Shown: positions 25,507 to 34,359 of the stretch, one piece after another
Layout of the letters: each line of letters begins with the position of its first letter
Numbering within the stretch: position 1 is the stretch's first letter
Assembly: GCA_031551265.1 (NCBI GenBank)
Contig: JAVBNU010000041.1
Location: forward strand, 1 to 64,000
From: JAVBNU01 sp031551265
Lineage (GTDB): Bacteria; Cyanobacteriota; Vampirovibrionia; Gastranaerophilales; Gastranaerophilaceae
Direction: 5' to 3'
Length of the DNA: 64,000 bases
Position numbers and translations under genes: made by a program
The notes under the pieces: model-generated
The model's database searches: none
What the model was told of the DNA's origin: nothing
What the model saw: the letters and a program-made list of their open reading frames with translations, nothing else

Positions 25507-26496
25507 TTACCTCAAAAGCTTCAAATGCCGACCCAATAATTGCCTATAATCAAGCAATGTCGCTATCATCCTGTCATGCAGCTTTCTGTGCACCTTGGCT
25601 AAATCAAAGTACCCGTCAGGAAAGAGCGATTGCAGAATAGTTTTTTGATTTTCAGTAAGCTTCGTGGCAGCTTTTGTACCACGAGCAGCAATCTCACCTG
25701 CAACATTAGCTTCTTCATGAATATTGCTTTTTATATATTCACTTAAAATGTCATATTTTACCCGTAGTGGCACTTCAAGCCGCCCGAGTTTTTGTTTTTT
25801 TATATCAATATTTAGCAGCGCCTCAGCCTCAATTTGAGCAGAATTTTTATAAGAGCTTTCTCTCAAATACGTTTTATATCTGGGACGCGGTGGAATTTCT
25901 TTATTAAACACTTCAACACACGCCTGTTTAGCCTTTTGTTTTGCGTCAAGATGCTCAAAGTCTTTAGCATACTCAGGATTATGGAGCATTTGATACAACT
26001 CCTCGGAACGTTTTTTATTAAACGTCAAAATCGGCTTACGTACAGTATCATAATATCGTTTGGCATCATCACTATCAGCATTTCTTTTTATAAATCCGGC
26101 AGTAGCATATAAGTCAATCATTGCATGCTTCATAAACGACAATGGCCTAAAACGGTCGAAAAAATTAACTCGCCGCGTCAATTTATTGATACGCTTAGAT
26201 TCCCCGCGGGAAATCAAGCCACGTTCTTCCATCATTTTCATCTGCTCAGGCGTATACCTGTCAAGTTTCCCTGAAAGCGATAAATCTCGATTATATACAA
26301 GATTAACAACTTTTCTTTGCAACGACTTAAAACGTTGAAAAAAGTTAACTCTTGGGGTCACAGCACGAACGAGCTTACTCTCACGCTCAGGAATAAATGC
26401 GCGGCTTTCCATCACCTTCATCTGCTCAGGCGCGTACCTGTCAAGCGTTCCTGAAAACGACATGTTGTTATTGGGGCTAACATTAACTATTCTCAT
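25507..26496 (-). CDS. Hypothetical protein with duplicated SxSGxLDRYxPEQMK module
   Basis: A 329-residue protein from the start at 26496. Not recognised. It opens MRIVNVSPNNNMSFSG, the same style of N-terminus as the 147-residue protein at 50863. Residues 13-59 and 73-119 are a direct repeat with a period of 60 (SFSGTLDRYAPEQMK... and SLSGKLDRYTPEQMK..., both ending RVNFFxRF). The remainder is basic, helical and without membrane segments. Two in-frame ATGs lie further upstream (26508, 26544); no start has a perfect Shine-Dalgarno. The gene stands between the SNF2 and dapA genes, without evident functional connection. Confidence 0.65.
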   Translation of the reverse strand: MRIVNVSPNNNMSFSGTLDRYAPEQMKVMESRAFIPERESKLVRAVTPRVNFFQRFKSLQRKVVNLVYNRDLSLSGKLDRYTPEQMKMMEERGLISRGESKRINKLTRRVNFFDRFRPLSFMKHAMIDLYATAGFIKRNADSDDAKRYYDTVRKPILTFNKKRSEELYQMLHNPEYAKDFEHLDAKQKAKQACVEVFNKEIPPRPRYKTYLRESSYKNSAQIEAEALLNIDIKKQKLGRLEVPLRVKYDILSEYIKSNIHEEANVAGEIAARGTKAATKLTENQKTILQSLFPDGYFDLAKVHRKLHDRMIATLLDYRQLLGRHLKLLR

Positions 26497-26522
26497 AAGA
26501 CAACTCATTCCAACCTGACTCT

Positions 26523-26551
26523 TTGAGTCATATTGACACAACATGACTCAA
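26523..26551. repeat. Inverted repeat near the 3' end of dapA
   Basis: Perfect 9-bp arms TTGAGTCAT and ATGACTCAA separated by 11 nt. There is no T tract on the minus strand, so it is not a canonical terminator. It lies between dapA and the following gene and could be a transcript-end hairpin or an operator. Confidence 0.5.
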
Positions 26552-26576
26552 AAAGCAATATATACTTAATCTATAA

Positions 26577-27470
26577 CTACTGATTAATGTATTCTTTCAA
26601 AACACACAAAAATTCTTCTCTTTCGCTCATTGTCATTTCAACAAGAGGACGTCTGACAAAATTCTCGATAATTCCCATCTGGAACAACGCCTCTTTAACC
26701 GGCACCGGATTCGGAAGCATAAATAGTTTTCTGAACAGCGGGAATAATTTCAAGTGCATATTTTTAGGGATTTTAACTTCACCGTTTTTGAAGTTTTTAA
26801 TGATTGAGTGAATTTCATTCCCCACAACATGCGACGCGACACTCACAACGCCATGCGCACCTAGCGCAAGCATTGGCAATGTTAAACTGTCGTCACCTGA
26901 ATATACAGCAAAGTCCTCAGGACATTTTTGTTTCAACTCAGATACAAAATCTAAATCAGCCAAGCTTTGTTTGATAGCGACAATATTATCAAAATCCTCA
27001 GCCAGCTTAGCAACCGTATCAGGCAGCATATTCACGCCTGTACGCCCCGGAATATTATACAAAATCATAGGAAGCTTGCTTGCACCCGCAATTTCCGAAA
27101 AATGCTCATACATACCGGCTTGCGAAGGCTTATTATAATAAGGCACAACAGATAATGCAGCGTCAGCACCGGCCGCAGCTGCTTTTTTAGTCGTTTCAAT
27201 CGCTGTAATAGTTGAATTTGAGCCCGTGCCCATAATGACTTTACAAGAATTACCAACAGTAGATTTTACACACTTGAGCACTTCAATCTCTTCCGCATGA
27301 GTCAAAGTTGGCGATTCGCCTGTAGTTCCTGAAACTAAAATTGCATCTGAACGGTTCTCAACCAAATGCGCAGCCAAACGCTCGACCGCCTTAAAATCGA
27401 CTTCGCGATCCTTATTAAATGGCGTTACCATTGCTGTTACTATTTCACCTGCGTCATATCTTAGTTGCAT
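26577..27470 (-). CDS. dapA: 4-hydroxy-tetrahydrodipicolinate synthase
   Basis: A 297-residue class I aldolase-type TIM barrel condensing aspartate semialdehyde with pyruvate in the lysine/DAP pathway. Signatures: VTPFNKDREVD, VSGTTGESPTLTHAEE, PYYNKPSQAGMYEHF (catalytic Tyr), ILYNIPGRTGVN and AIKQSLADL with the Schiff-base Lys. The length is standard. AAAGGAG precedes the ATG. It follows asd after 133 nt that carry palindromic repeats, so it may be the third gene of a dapB-asd-dapA operon or have separate mRNA stability. Confidence 0.97.
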   Translation of the reverse strand: MQLRYDAGEIVTAMVTPFNKDREVDFKAVERLAAHLVENRSDAILVSGTTGESPTLTHAEEIEVLKCVKSTVGNSCKVIMGTGSNSTITAIETTKKAAAAGADAALSVVPYYNKPSQAGMYEHFSEIAGASKLPMILYNIPGRTGVNMLPDTVAKLAEDFDNIVAIKQSLADLDFVSELKQKCPEDFAVYSGDDSLTLPMLALGAHGVVSVASHVVGNEIHSIIKNFKNGEVKIPKNMHLKLFPLFRKLFMLPNPVPVKEALFQMGIIENFVRRPLVEMTMSEREEFLCVLKEYINQ

Positions 27471-27499
27471 AAATTTCTCCTTTTAAACTTTTTGTTTAT

Positions 27500-27600
27500 T
27501 GAGGTAGAAACCCCAAACTACTTTTTTCTTTTAGGTGGGTAAAGCGCCCTACTACTTTACTCCTCCCCCCCCTTTGTGGGGGAAGGCTGGGATGGGGGGT
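27500..27600. repeat. Cluster of GC-rich palindromes between asd and dapA
   Basis: Contains GTAGAAACCCC...ACTAC remnants at 27503-27521, a degenerate GGTGGG...CGCCCTACTA at 27534-27553, and a C8-TTT-G5 hairpin (CCCCCCTTTGTGGGGG) near 27563-27582 followed by GGCTGGGATGGGGGG. The last is related to the AAAGGGGGAAGGCC segment near 45890. Confidence 0.65.
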
Positions 27601-27603
27601 ACC

Positions 27604-28620
<1,017 letters not shown>

Positions 28621-28632
28621 AATTTTCCCTTC

Positions 28633-29427
28633 TTACATTATATTATCTAAACCATATATAAATTTGTTTTCATCCATAACATATTTTATAGCCATTATAA
28701 CACCAGCCATATAACAAGTTCTATCCATAGAATCGTGACGAATTTTGAATATCTGCCCCGGCGCGCCAAAAATAACTTCTTGCGAAGCAATATACCCGGG
28801 CATTCTCACCGAGTGAATACGAATATCGCTGACAGCCTTACCGCCGCGTGAACCCTGAATTAACTCTACTTCAGGACAATTACCTTTTTCAAAAGTAGAT
28901 TTAGCTTCTGCCATCAACTGCGCTGTTTTAATTGCCGTACCCGACGGAGCATCTTTCTTTTGGTTATGATGAAGTTCAATAATCTCAGCATTATCAAAAT
29001 ATTTAGCCGCAGTTTGTGCAAACATCATCATTAAAACTGCGCCGGTAGTGAAATTCGGAGCAATTAAGCAAGATATGTTTTTCGTTTCCGATAAATTTTT
29101 CAATTCAGCCAACTGTTCATCTGACAAGCCTGTAGTACCTATTACCGGTCTTACACCTGCGTTCAAGCATATTTTTGCATTTTCAAAAATGCTTGATGGC
29201 TGAGTAAAATCAACCATAACATCAGGTTTTGATGTTTCAAGGGCTGTTTTCAAGTCGGCAACTATCTTAACATCGCTCGTCTTGCCTGTTACAAGGATTG
29301 AAATATCTTCACCAACACAAGCAATATCTACTGCGCAGACAAGCTCCAAATCACGGTCGTTCAAAACCGCTTTTATAACTTCTTGTCCCATTTTTCCGCA
29401 AGCACCGCAGACTCCGACTTTTATCAT
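28633..29427 (-). CDS. dapB: 4-hydroxy-tetrahydrodipicolinate reductase
   Basis: A 264-residue enzyme catalysing the step after DapA. NAD(P)-binding GACGKMGQEVI at the N-terminus, DFTQPSSI, IGTTGLSDEQ, APNFTTGAVLMM and the DapB signature IIELHHNQKKDAPSGTA with the catalytic His and Lys, then RGGKAVSDIRIHSVRMPGYI. It is the first gene of the lysine cluster, with a promoter at 29465-29493. The ribosome-binding site is weak (AAAGGTAT). Confidence 0.97.
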   Translation of the reverse strand: MIKVGVCGACGKMGQEVIKAVLNDRDLELVCAVDIACVGEDISILVTGKTSDVKIVADLKTALETSKPDVMVDFTQPSSIFENAKICLNAGVRPVIGTTGLSDEQLAELKNLSETKNISCLIAPNFTTGAVLMMMFAQTAAKYFDNAEIIELHHNQKKDAPSGTAIKTAQLMAEAKSTFEKGNCPEVELIQGSRGGKAVSDIRIHSVRMPGYIASQEVIFGAPGQIFKIRHDSMDRTCYMAGVIMAIKYVMDENKFIYGLDNIM

Positions 29428-29464
29428 AGTAAATACCTTTATTTAACTGTAAAATCTGAGCTTT

Positions 29465-29493
29465 ATTATCACATAAAATAAGGTGGCTTACAA
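29465..29493 (-). promoter_or_regulatory. Promoter of the dapB-asd(-dapA) genes
   Basis: Minus strand: TTGTAA, 17-nt spacer, GATAAT preceded by TGT (extended -10). It lies about 38 nt before the dapB start. Confidence 0.65.
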
Positions 29494-29518
29494 GAAAATT
29501 TATACATTATTTAATATA

Positions 29519-29547
29519 TTGCAATTTCCCGGAAAATTTTGTATGCT
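29519..29547 (+). promoter_or_regulatory. Candidate promoter of the 120-aa secreted protein
   Basis: TTGCAA, 17-nt spacer, TATGCT. The -10 overlaps a dyad (TTGTATGC...GCATATACAA, 29539-29559), which might be an operator. Confidence 0.5.
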
Positions 29548-29579
29548 GAGCATATACAATTTACCGGGGAGAGATAGTA

Positions 29580-29942
29580 GTGAAGTATAAATTATTTGTG
29601 GCATTTTGCACGATAATATGTGTTTTGTGGAATTGCAATGTTTTTGCCGATGAAGCGACTACCAGTACGGGTTTTCAGGTAGTAATTAACTCAAGCAACA
29701 CAAAAAAGAACGAAATTCCTATTATCCTAAATAATATTAAATTCAAAGAATTTGACATTGATAACATTGAAGAAGACGACACAAGCTTTATGGAAGGCTA
29801 TAAACCATTCAATTTACTATCGAACAGCGACGTACCTCAAAAAGGCAATATCGTGTCTAACAGCGAAATTCGATACAATAACCTTAAACTCCCGGGGTCC
29901 ACTATACCTAAACGTTGGGAAGTCGTAACGAAACTTTACTAA
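29580..29942 (+). CDS. Hypothetical secreted protein (120 aa)
   Basis: Not recognised. GTG start with GGGGAGAG about 8 nt upstream. A clear signal peptide (MKYKLFVAFCTIICVLWNCNVFADE) is probably cut after VFA. The mature part is about 97 residues, acidic in the middle (DIDNIEEDDTSF), without Cys or membrane segments. A single gene between the divergent dap cluster and the next promoter. Confidence 0.65.
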   Translation: MKYKLFVAFCTIICVLWNCNVFADEATTSTGFQVVINSSNTKKNEIPIILNNIKFKEFDIDNIEEDDTSFMEGYKPFNLLSNSDVPQKGNIVSNSEIRYNNLKLPGSTIPKRWEVVTKLY

Positions 29943-29950
29943 ATTCAGGG

Positions 29951-29979
29951 TTACATTTCTTAACAAAGTGGGCTATAAT
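29951..29979 (+). promoter_or_regulatory. Promoter of the 122-aa gene and rlmD-like gene
   Basis: TTACAT, 17-nt spacer, TATAAT, giving a 5' leader of about 70 nt before the ATG at 30057. The leader contains CGTGT...ACACG arms (29999-30030) that could form a weak hairpin. Confidence 0.65.
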
Positions 29980-30056
29980 TAGCAAAGATTTTTTTTTACG
30001 TGTTTTGTATGTATGGAACGAGGATACACGAAAAATAAAAAACACAGGAGACAAAC

Positions 30057-30425
30057 ATGGTTGATAATCGTTCAGCAGGTGTATTTGGGATCGGCGGCAG
30101 CTTCAATTTTAAGAGCGGCGACGCGTCTGGCACTGCGGCGAAAATGACCGACGAAAAAATGGGACAAGGCAGCGAATATGCCTACCTACATCGTGGCGAG
30201 CACGAAGAGCCAAGACCGAATGAACAATTCGTCGATAGAAGCGCTCAACTGAATGCAACTCTGAATTCTCTTGCTATGGCTAATGTTGCGGGCATTTTAA
30301 AAAACATTAAAAAATCGAAAAAACTCGAGGATATGCTAGACGCCGAGAGCAAAGAAGATGATGACGACACAATAACAGATAACGCAATCAAAAAGATTGA
30401 AGAAAAAGATTTCGAAAATAGATAA
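30057..30425 (+). CDS. Hypothetical protein (122 aa)
   Basis: Not recognised. A Gly/Ser-rich start (GVFGIGGSFNFKSGDASG) is followed by a charged central part and a highly acidic C-terminal stretch (DAESKEDDDDTITD). There is no signal peptide or membrane helix. A good CAGGAGA site lies 6 nt before the ATG. The stop is 2 nt before the start of the methyltransferase gene, so the two are cotranscribed and probably coupled. Confidence 0.65.
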   Translation: MVDNRSAGVFGIGGSFNFKSGDASGTAAKMTDEKMGQGSEYAYLHRGEHEEPRPNEQFVDRSAQLNATLNSLAMANVAGILKNIKKSKKLEDMLDAESKEDDDDTITDNAIKKIEEKDFENR

Positions 30426-30427
30426 TT

Positions 30428-31798
30428 ATGGATTTTTTGAAAAAGGGAGATGAAATTAAGTTAAGAGTCGAAAAACTTGTAAACCAAGGTTTAGGCTTAG
30501 CTCGGCATGAAGGCGAATTCCCTGTTTTTATCAAAAATGTTTGCACTGATGATGTAATAACAGCAAAAATAACTCATCTGACAAGAAGTTATGCAAATGC
30601 TGATTTAATCTCTGTTGAGGAACCGTCATCTTATCGTGTAAAACCTTTTTGCGCAATGCACAACGCATGTGGCGGCTGTCAGTGGCAATTTATAGAATAC
30701 GAACAACAACTCAAAGAAAAAACTCAAATAGTACAAGAAACCATCCAAAAGATTTCAGGTTTGGAAATTCAGGTCAAACCTGCCATAGCAAGTCCTGATA
30801 ACAAAATTTACCGCTACAAAATCCAAATGCCTGTGCAGCAGACAAAAAGCTCAAAACGTTTTTTAATCGGCTATTACAAAGAGAATTCTCACGAACTTGT
30901 AAACATTAAGCATTGCTCAATCCAACCCGATTATATTAACAAAATAACCGAACACATACGTGAAAAAGCCGCAGAATACGGAATAACAGCCTATGATGAG
31001 CGCAGCCATAACGGCGAACTTCGCCACATCGTATTTCGTGCATCATCATCTGAAAACAATTGCATAGTTGTTTTGGTGATTAATGCTAAAAAAGCATCCG
31101 AACCTCTAAAAAAACTTGCGAGAGAGCTGCTTGATACGTTTAACGAGGTTTTAGGCGTCTGCGTAAACTACAATGACAAACGTACGAATACCATTATGTC
31201 GACAGAAATGAGCACACTAGCAGGTCAGGATTTTTATATGGAAAAGCTTGAAAATATTACATATAAAATTAGCGCAAACAGCTTTTTTCAGGTGAACCCT
31301 CCTGCAGCGGTTAATATTTTTAAAACCGTCAAAGAAATGATTCAATCAAGAACCGAAAAGCCGACAATTTTAGACGCTTATTGCGGGGTTGCAAGCTTCG
31401 GTATCTGGCTGAAAGACATAGCTTCTGAAGTATATTGTGTTGAGGAAAGCAAGTCCTCTGTAAAAGACGCTCAGGCAAATATTGAATTGAACCATGCCCA
31501 AAATTTTCAAGTATTTCAAGGCGACGCAAAAAACATATTTGAACAGTTTATTTCTGACAAAAAAACTTTTGATGTTGTCATACTCGACCCACCGCGAAAA
31601 GGATGCTCCCAAAAAGCTTTAGACCATGCCATCAAGTTGTCTGAACGCTACATAATATATGTAAGCTGTAATCCTGCAACACTGGCACGTGACTTAAAAT
31701 ATCTTGATGAAAACGGTTTCAGAACGAACTACATTCAGCCTGTCGATATGTTTTGTCACACACACCACATTGAAAGTGTTGTATTAATCGAGAAATAA
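30428..31798 (+). CDS. rlmD: 23S rRNA (uracil-5-)-methyltransferase, RlmD/RumA-like
   Basis: A 456-residue protein. N-terminal TRAM domain (about residues 6-60, VEKLVNQGLGLARHEGEFPVF), a 4Fe-4S cluster region with Cys in FCAMHNACGGCQW and later HCSIQP, and the SAM-dependent methyltransferase core: DAYCGVASFGIWL, VEESKSSV, DPPRKGCSQKAL and the catalytic YVSCNPATLARDL. RumA-type enzymes methylate C5 of a 23S rRNA uridine. RlmCD or TrmA-like specificity cannot be excluded from sequence alone. It starts 2 nt after the upstream stop and ends before a 500-nt repeat-rich gap. Confidence 0.92.
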   Translation: MDFLKKGDEIKLRVEKLVNQGLGLARHEGEFPVFIKNVCTDDVITAKITHLTRSYANADLISVEEPSSYRVKPFCAMHNACGGCQWQFIEYEQQLKEKTQIVQETIQKISGLEIQVKPAIASPDNKIYRYKIQMPVQQTKSSKRFLIGYYKENSHELVNIKHCSIQPDYINKITEHIREKAAEYGITAYDERSHNGELRHIVFRASSSENNCIVVLVINAKKASEPLKKLARELLDTFNEVLGVCVNYNDKRTNTIMSTEMSTLAGQDFYMEKLENITYKISANSFFQVNPPAAVNIFKTVKEMIQSRTEKPTILDAYCGVASFGIWLKDIASEVYCVEESKSSVKDAQANIELNHAQNFQVFQGDAKNIFEQFISDKKTFDVVILDPPRKGCSQKALDHAIKLSERYIIYVSCNPATLARDLKYLDENGFRTNYIQPVDMFCHTHHIESVVLIEK

Positions 31799-31803
31799 TT
31801 AAT

Positions 31804-31981
31804 TGTAGGTGTAACTACATTCCACATTTTGCCTTCTCCCCATCGCGGGAGAAGGCAGTTTTGCAATTTGAGCAAGCTTGCTTGTGAAAATTAGTAAAAC
31901 GGATGAAGGGTACGAGCCCAAAATAATTTGTATTTTTATTTACCCCTCACCCCAGCCCCTCTCCCGCATCGGGGAGAGGGG
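31804..31981. repeat. Three GC-rich hairpin repeats in the rlmD-cobO gap
   Basis: TGTAG/CTACA hairpin (31804-31818); a perfect 10-bp GCCTTCTCCC/GGGAGAAGGC hairpin (31831-31856); and a perfect 10-bp CCCCTCTCCC/GGGAGAGGGG hairpin (31956-31981) preceded by CCCCTCACCCCAGC. The last type is widespread between bacterial genes. Confidence 0.8.
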
Positions 31982-32317
31982 TAAATCTTCGAAAAATAAC
32001 TTCACCAAACCCATGACGGCATGGCATGAAAGCGCCGTAGATTAATTTTTCCTCCTCTTGCAATAGTATTTTAAGAAAAGTTTATGTAAAATTTTTTAAA
32101 AAAATCATTTCCTAATATAGCTGCATTTTCCGGCTGTTACAAGCGTAAAATGTAAAATTAATTGTTAATATTTAGTTTTTTTTTCGGGTTTGTTCTATTA
32201 TAAAGTAACTGGGGAGCGCAGGGATTTGTTTCTTCATTTTATACACTATTTAATTGAGAAAATTTCAAATCGGATAGTTTATAATAAATTATGTGATACT
32301 ACTATACGGGGGTCAAT
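31982..32317. other. AT-rich non-coding leader region upstream of the cobO-like gene
   Basis: No ORF, tRNA or hairpin array is seen. A TATAAT lies at 32280-32285, with TTGAGA 20 nt upstream, a possible but over-spaced promoter. I looked for a cobalamin riboswitch (B12 box GCCACTG) and did not find one. Confidence 0.5.
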
Positions 32318-32851
32318 GTGTTAGAGCACGGCTATATTCAAATTTATACCGGAGATGGAAAAGGTAAAACAACAGCATCGTTAGGACTAGCTTTAAGAGC
32401 GCTGGGTCATGGTTGGAAAGTGTTGGTAATCCAATTTACAAAAGGCGATCAAGGTACGTCATATGGCGAATTAGCCTCTGCTGCGCAGTTTTTAAACAAC
32501 TTGGAAGTTGTGCAATTCGGCTTAGACCGCATTGTTTATTCTCACAATATTTCTTCTGAGGATAAATTTGAAGCAAGACGCGGCTGGGCATTTGCACAAG
32601 AAGCAATTAAAAGCGGTAAATACCAAATCGTTATTTTAGACGAATTGAATATTTGCGTTGACATGGAAATGATTAAAGTATCTGAAGTTAAGGAAGCTTT
32701 ATTGAATAAGCCGGATGAGCTGGAAATCGTGTTGACAGGCCGTAACGCGCACAAAGAATTGATTGCATTAGCGCATCTGGTAACCGAAATGAAACCGGTC
32801 AAACATTATTTCGATATCGGCGTAATGGCCAGACAAGGTATTGAATATTAG
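32318..32851 (+). CDS. cobO: Cob(I)alamin/corrinoid adenosyltransferase (CobO/BtuR-type)
   Basis: A 177-residue P-loop protein. The Walker A is GDGKGKTTASLGLALRALG near the N-terminus, followed by VLVIQFTKG, the LDELN Walker B-like segment (about residue 106) and LTGRNAHKELI. CobO/BtuR enzymes transfer adenosyl from ATP to cobalt of corrinoids. Compared with E. coli BtuR (196 aa) the N-terminus is short. GTG start with GGGGG about 6 nt upstream. No other cobalamin genes are nearby, so salvage rather than complete synthesis is plausible. Confidence 0.92.
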   Translation: MLEHGYIQIYTGDGKGKTTASLGLALRALGHGWKVLVIQFTKGDQGTSYGELASAAQFLNNLEVVQFGLDRIVYSHNISSEDKFEARRGWAFAQEAIKSGKYQIVILDELNICVDMEMIKVSEVKEALLNKPDELEIVLTGRNAHKELIALAHLVTEMKPVKHYFDIGVMARQGIEY

Positions 32852-32884
32852 AAAGAGGATATTATTTGAGAGAAATGGGGAAAT

Positions 32885-32913
32885 GGGAGGTTAACAAAGC
32901 TTCCCTTTTTTTT
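32885..32913 (+). terminator. Terminator of the cobO-like gene
   Basis: Stem GGGAGGTT / AAGCTTCCC with one bulge and ACA loop, then a T8 tract. The T tract abuts the -10 of folP. Confidence 0.65.
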
Positions 32914-32921
32914 GCTATAAT
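32913..32921 (+). promoter_or_regulatory. Extended -10 of folP, leaderless arrangement
   Basis: TGC-TATAAT is a perfect extended -10. It ends 6 nt before the ATG at 32928, so transcription should begin at or next to the start codon. Confidence 0.7.
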
Positions 32922-32927
32922 TACACA

Positions 32928-34115
32928 ATGGCAAACATTTTTATCAAAGCAATCTCCCAAACTAATATTGAATCAGAGCTTGAAAGCATAAACTTTGACA
33001 GCTCTTATCTTAAAGTTGCAAAAAATAAATATGAATACAAGCTTTATAAAATATTCAATTTGCGCACACCAGAAGCCTCAATTTTGAAACAATTAGCACT
33101 CTCTGTTGGAACTGACTGCGCAGTTAACCGTGATGTTATTGTGAACAATACAGCGCTCTCAGATTGTATTCTTGGCGGCAGCATCGCACAGATTAACTTA
33201 TTGATAAAGAAACTCAAACTACAGCCTTTCAAATTAAAACCTGTGGCTGCAATGCTTGAAGAACAATTAAACTCCAAGCTGACACCTTTAAAAATAAGAA
33301 ACAAGGTGTTCGACTGGAGCAACGAAAAATATTTAATGGGAATACTAAATATAACACCCGATTCGTTCTCAGACGGCGGCAAATATTTTGCCCTTGAGAG
33401 CGCAATAAAGCGAGCAGGTGAAATGATTGCCGAGGGCGTTGATATAATAGATATTGGAGCAGAGTCGACAAGGCCATTTTCAGAATCAATTTCATTAGAA
33501 GAAGAGCAAAAAAGGCTTTTACCAATTTTAAAAGAGCTGCGAAAAACTTATCAAGATATTTCGATTAGTATTGATACAAGAAATTCAGAAACTGCAATGA
33601 AATCTGTCGAATTAGGTGCAGATATAATCAATGATGTATCCGGCGGAACACACGATAAAAATATGTTTAAAAAAGTTGCGGAACTTAATGTTCCTTATAT
33701 TTTAACGCATTCAATTTCAACTCCGGCTGACATGCCAATTAACCCTTCATACGAAAATGTAGTTGAGGAAGTTTATACAAGTTTGCTAAAAAACGTTGAA
33801 TGCTTAATTGAGGCAGGCATGAAACGTGAAAATATTATAGCAGATATTGGAATTGGCTTTGGGAAAACAGCAGAGCATAATTTTGAGCTGCTGAAACGTA
33901 TTGATGAATTTACGTCGCTGAATTTACCTCTTTTAGTCGGGCATTCTCGTAAAAGTTTCTTATCAAAAACGTTCAATCTGCAGGATGAGGAGCTTGATGA
34001 TGGAACAGCAGCTGTTAGCGCTTACCTTCTCTCAAAACCAGTTAGTATAATTCGCGTACACAATCTCAAAAAAAATAAGCTGACTTTGGATATTGTTAAG
34101 AAAATAATAAAATAA
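32928..34115 (+). CDS. folP: Dihydropteroate synthase with N-terminal extension
   Basis: A 395-residue protein. The DHPS TIM barrel begins near residue 136: MGILNITPDSFSDGGKYF, DIGAESTRPFSESIS, ISIDTRN, INDVSGG, GIGFGKTAEHN, LVGHSRKSFLS and a C-terminal SIIRVHNLKK. It joins p-aminobenzoate to the pterin pyrophosphate in folate synthesis. The first 130 residues are additional to the usual 270-280 and lack a recognised domain; similar long FolP forms are known in other phyla. No Shine-Dalgarno is present; the -10 box ends 6 nt before the ATG. No other fol genes are adjacent. Confidence 0.93.
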   Translation: MANIFIKAISQTNIESELESINFDSSYLKVAKNKYEYKLYKIFNLRTPEASILKQLALSVGTDCAVNRDVIVNNTALSDCILGGSIAQINLLIKKLKLQPFKLKPVAAMLEEQLNSKLTPLKIRNKVFDWSNEKYLMGILNITPDSFSDGGKYFALESAIKRAGEMIAEGVDIIDIGAESTRPFSESISLEEEQKRLLPILKELRKTYQDISISIDTRNSETAMKSVELGADIINDVSGGTHDKNMFKKVAELNVPYILTHSISTPADMPINPSYENVVEEVYTSLLKNVECLIEAGMKRENIIADIGIGFGKTAEHNFELLKRIDEFTSLNLPLLVGHSRKSFLSKTFNLQDEELDDGTAAVSAYLLSKPVSIIRVHNLKKNKLTLDIVKKIIK

Positions 34116-34127
34116 ATTAAGTAATTC

Positions 34128-34266
34128 GTCATTCCGCAGCGCCAATCTCAGCAATAGTTTTAATTATGTATGTGCGGAATCTTACCAGCGTAAAACTCCA
34201 AGATTGATAGATCGCGCACATAGGCCGACCAAAATGATATTCAATGTTGATCGCTGCGCGATGACA
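34128..34266. repeat. Two inverted covarying hairpin repeats (copies B and D)
   Basis: Copy B (minus orientation, 34128-34190): arms ATTCCGCA and TGCGGAAT. Copy D (plus orientation, 34210-34266): arms ATCGCGCA and TGCGCGAT. Each perfect 8-bp stem encloses about 30-36 nt and is bordered by ATGAC. They stand back to back after folP. Confidence 0.75.
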
Positions 34267-34303
34267 TTATACCGATGACGAACAACACCATATTAATAAA
34301 GCT

Positions 34304-34335
34304 AAAGAGCCCTTTACTTCAGTAAAGGGCTCTTT
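34304..34335. terminator. Bidirectional terminator between folP and tpsA-like gene
   Basis: Perfect 14-bp stem AAAGAGCCCTTTAC/GTAAAGGGCTCTTT with TTCA loop. Terminal T or A runs serve both convergent genes. Confidence 0.92.
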
Positions 34336-34359
34336 GTTTATTGTATTAAGATTATTTTA

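Noticed and set aside
31982..32317. Possible cobalamin riboswitch upstream of the cobO-like gene
   Set aside because: No B12-box-like sequence or conserved helices were found in the 330 nt upstream.
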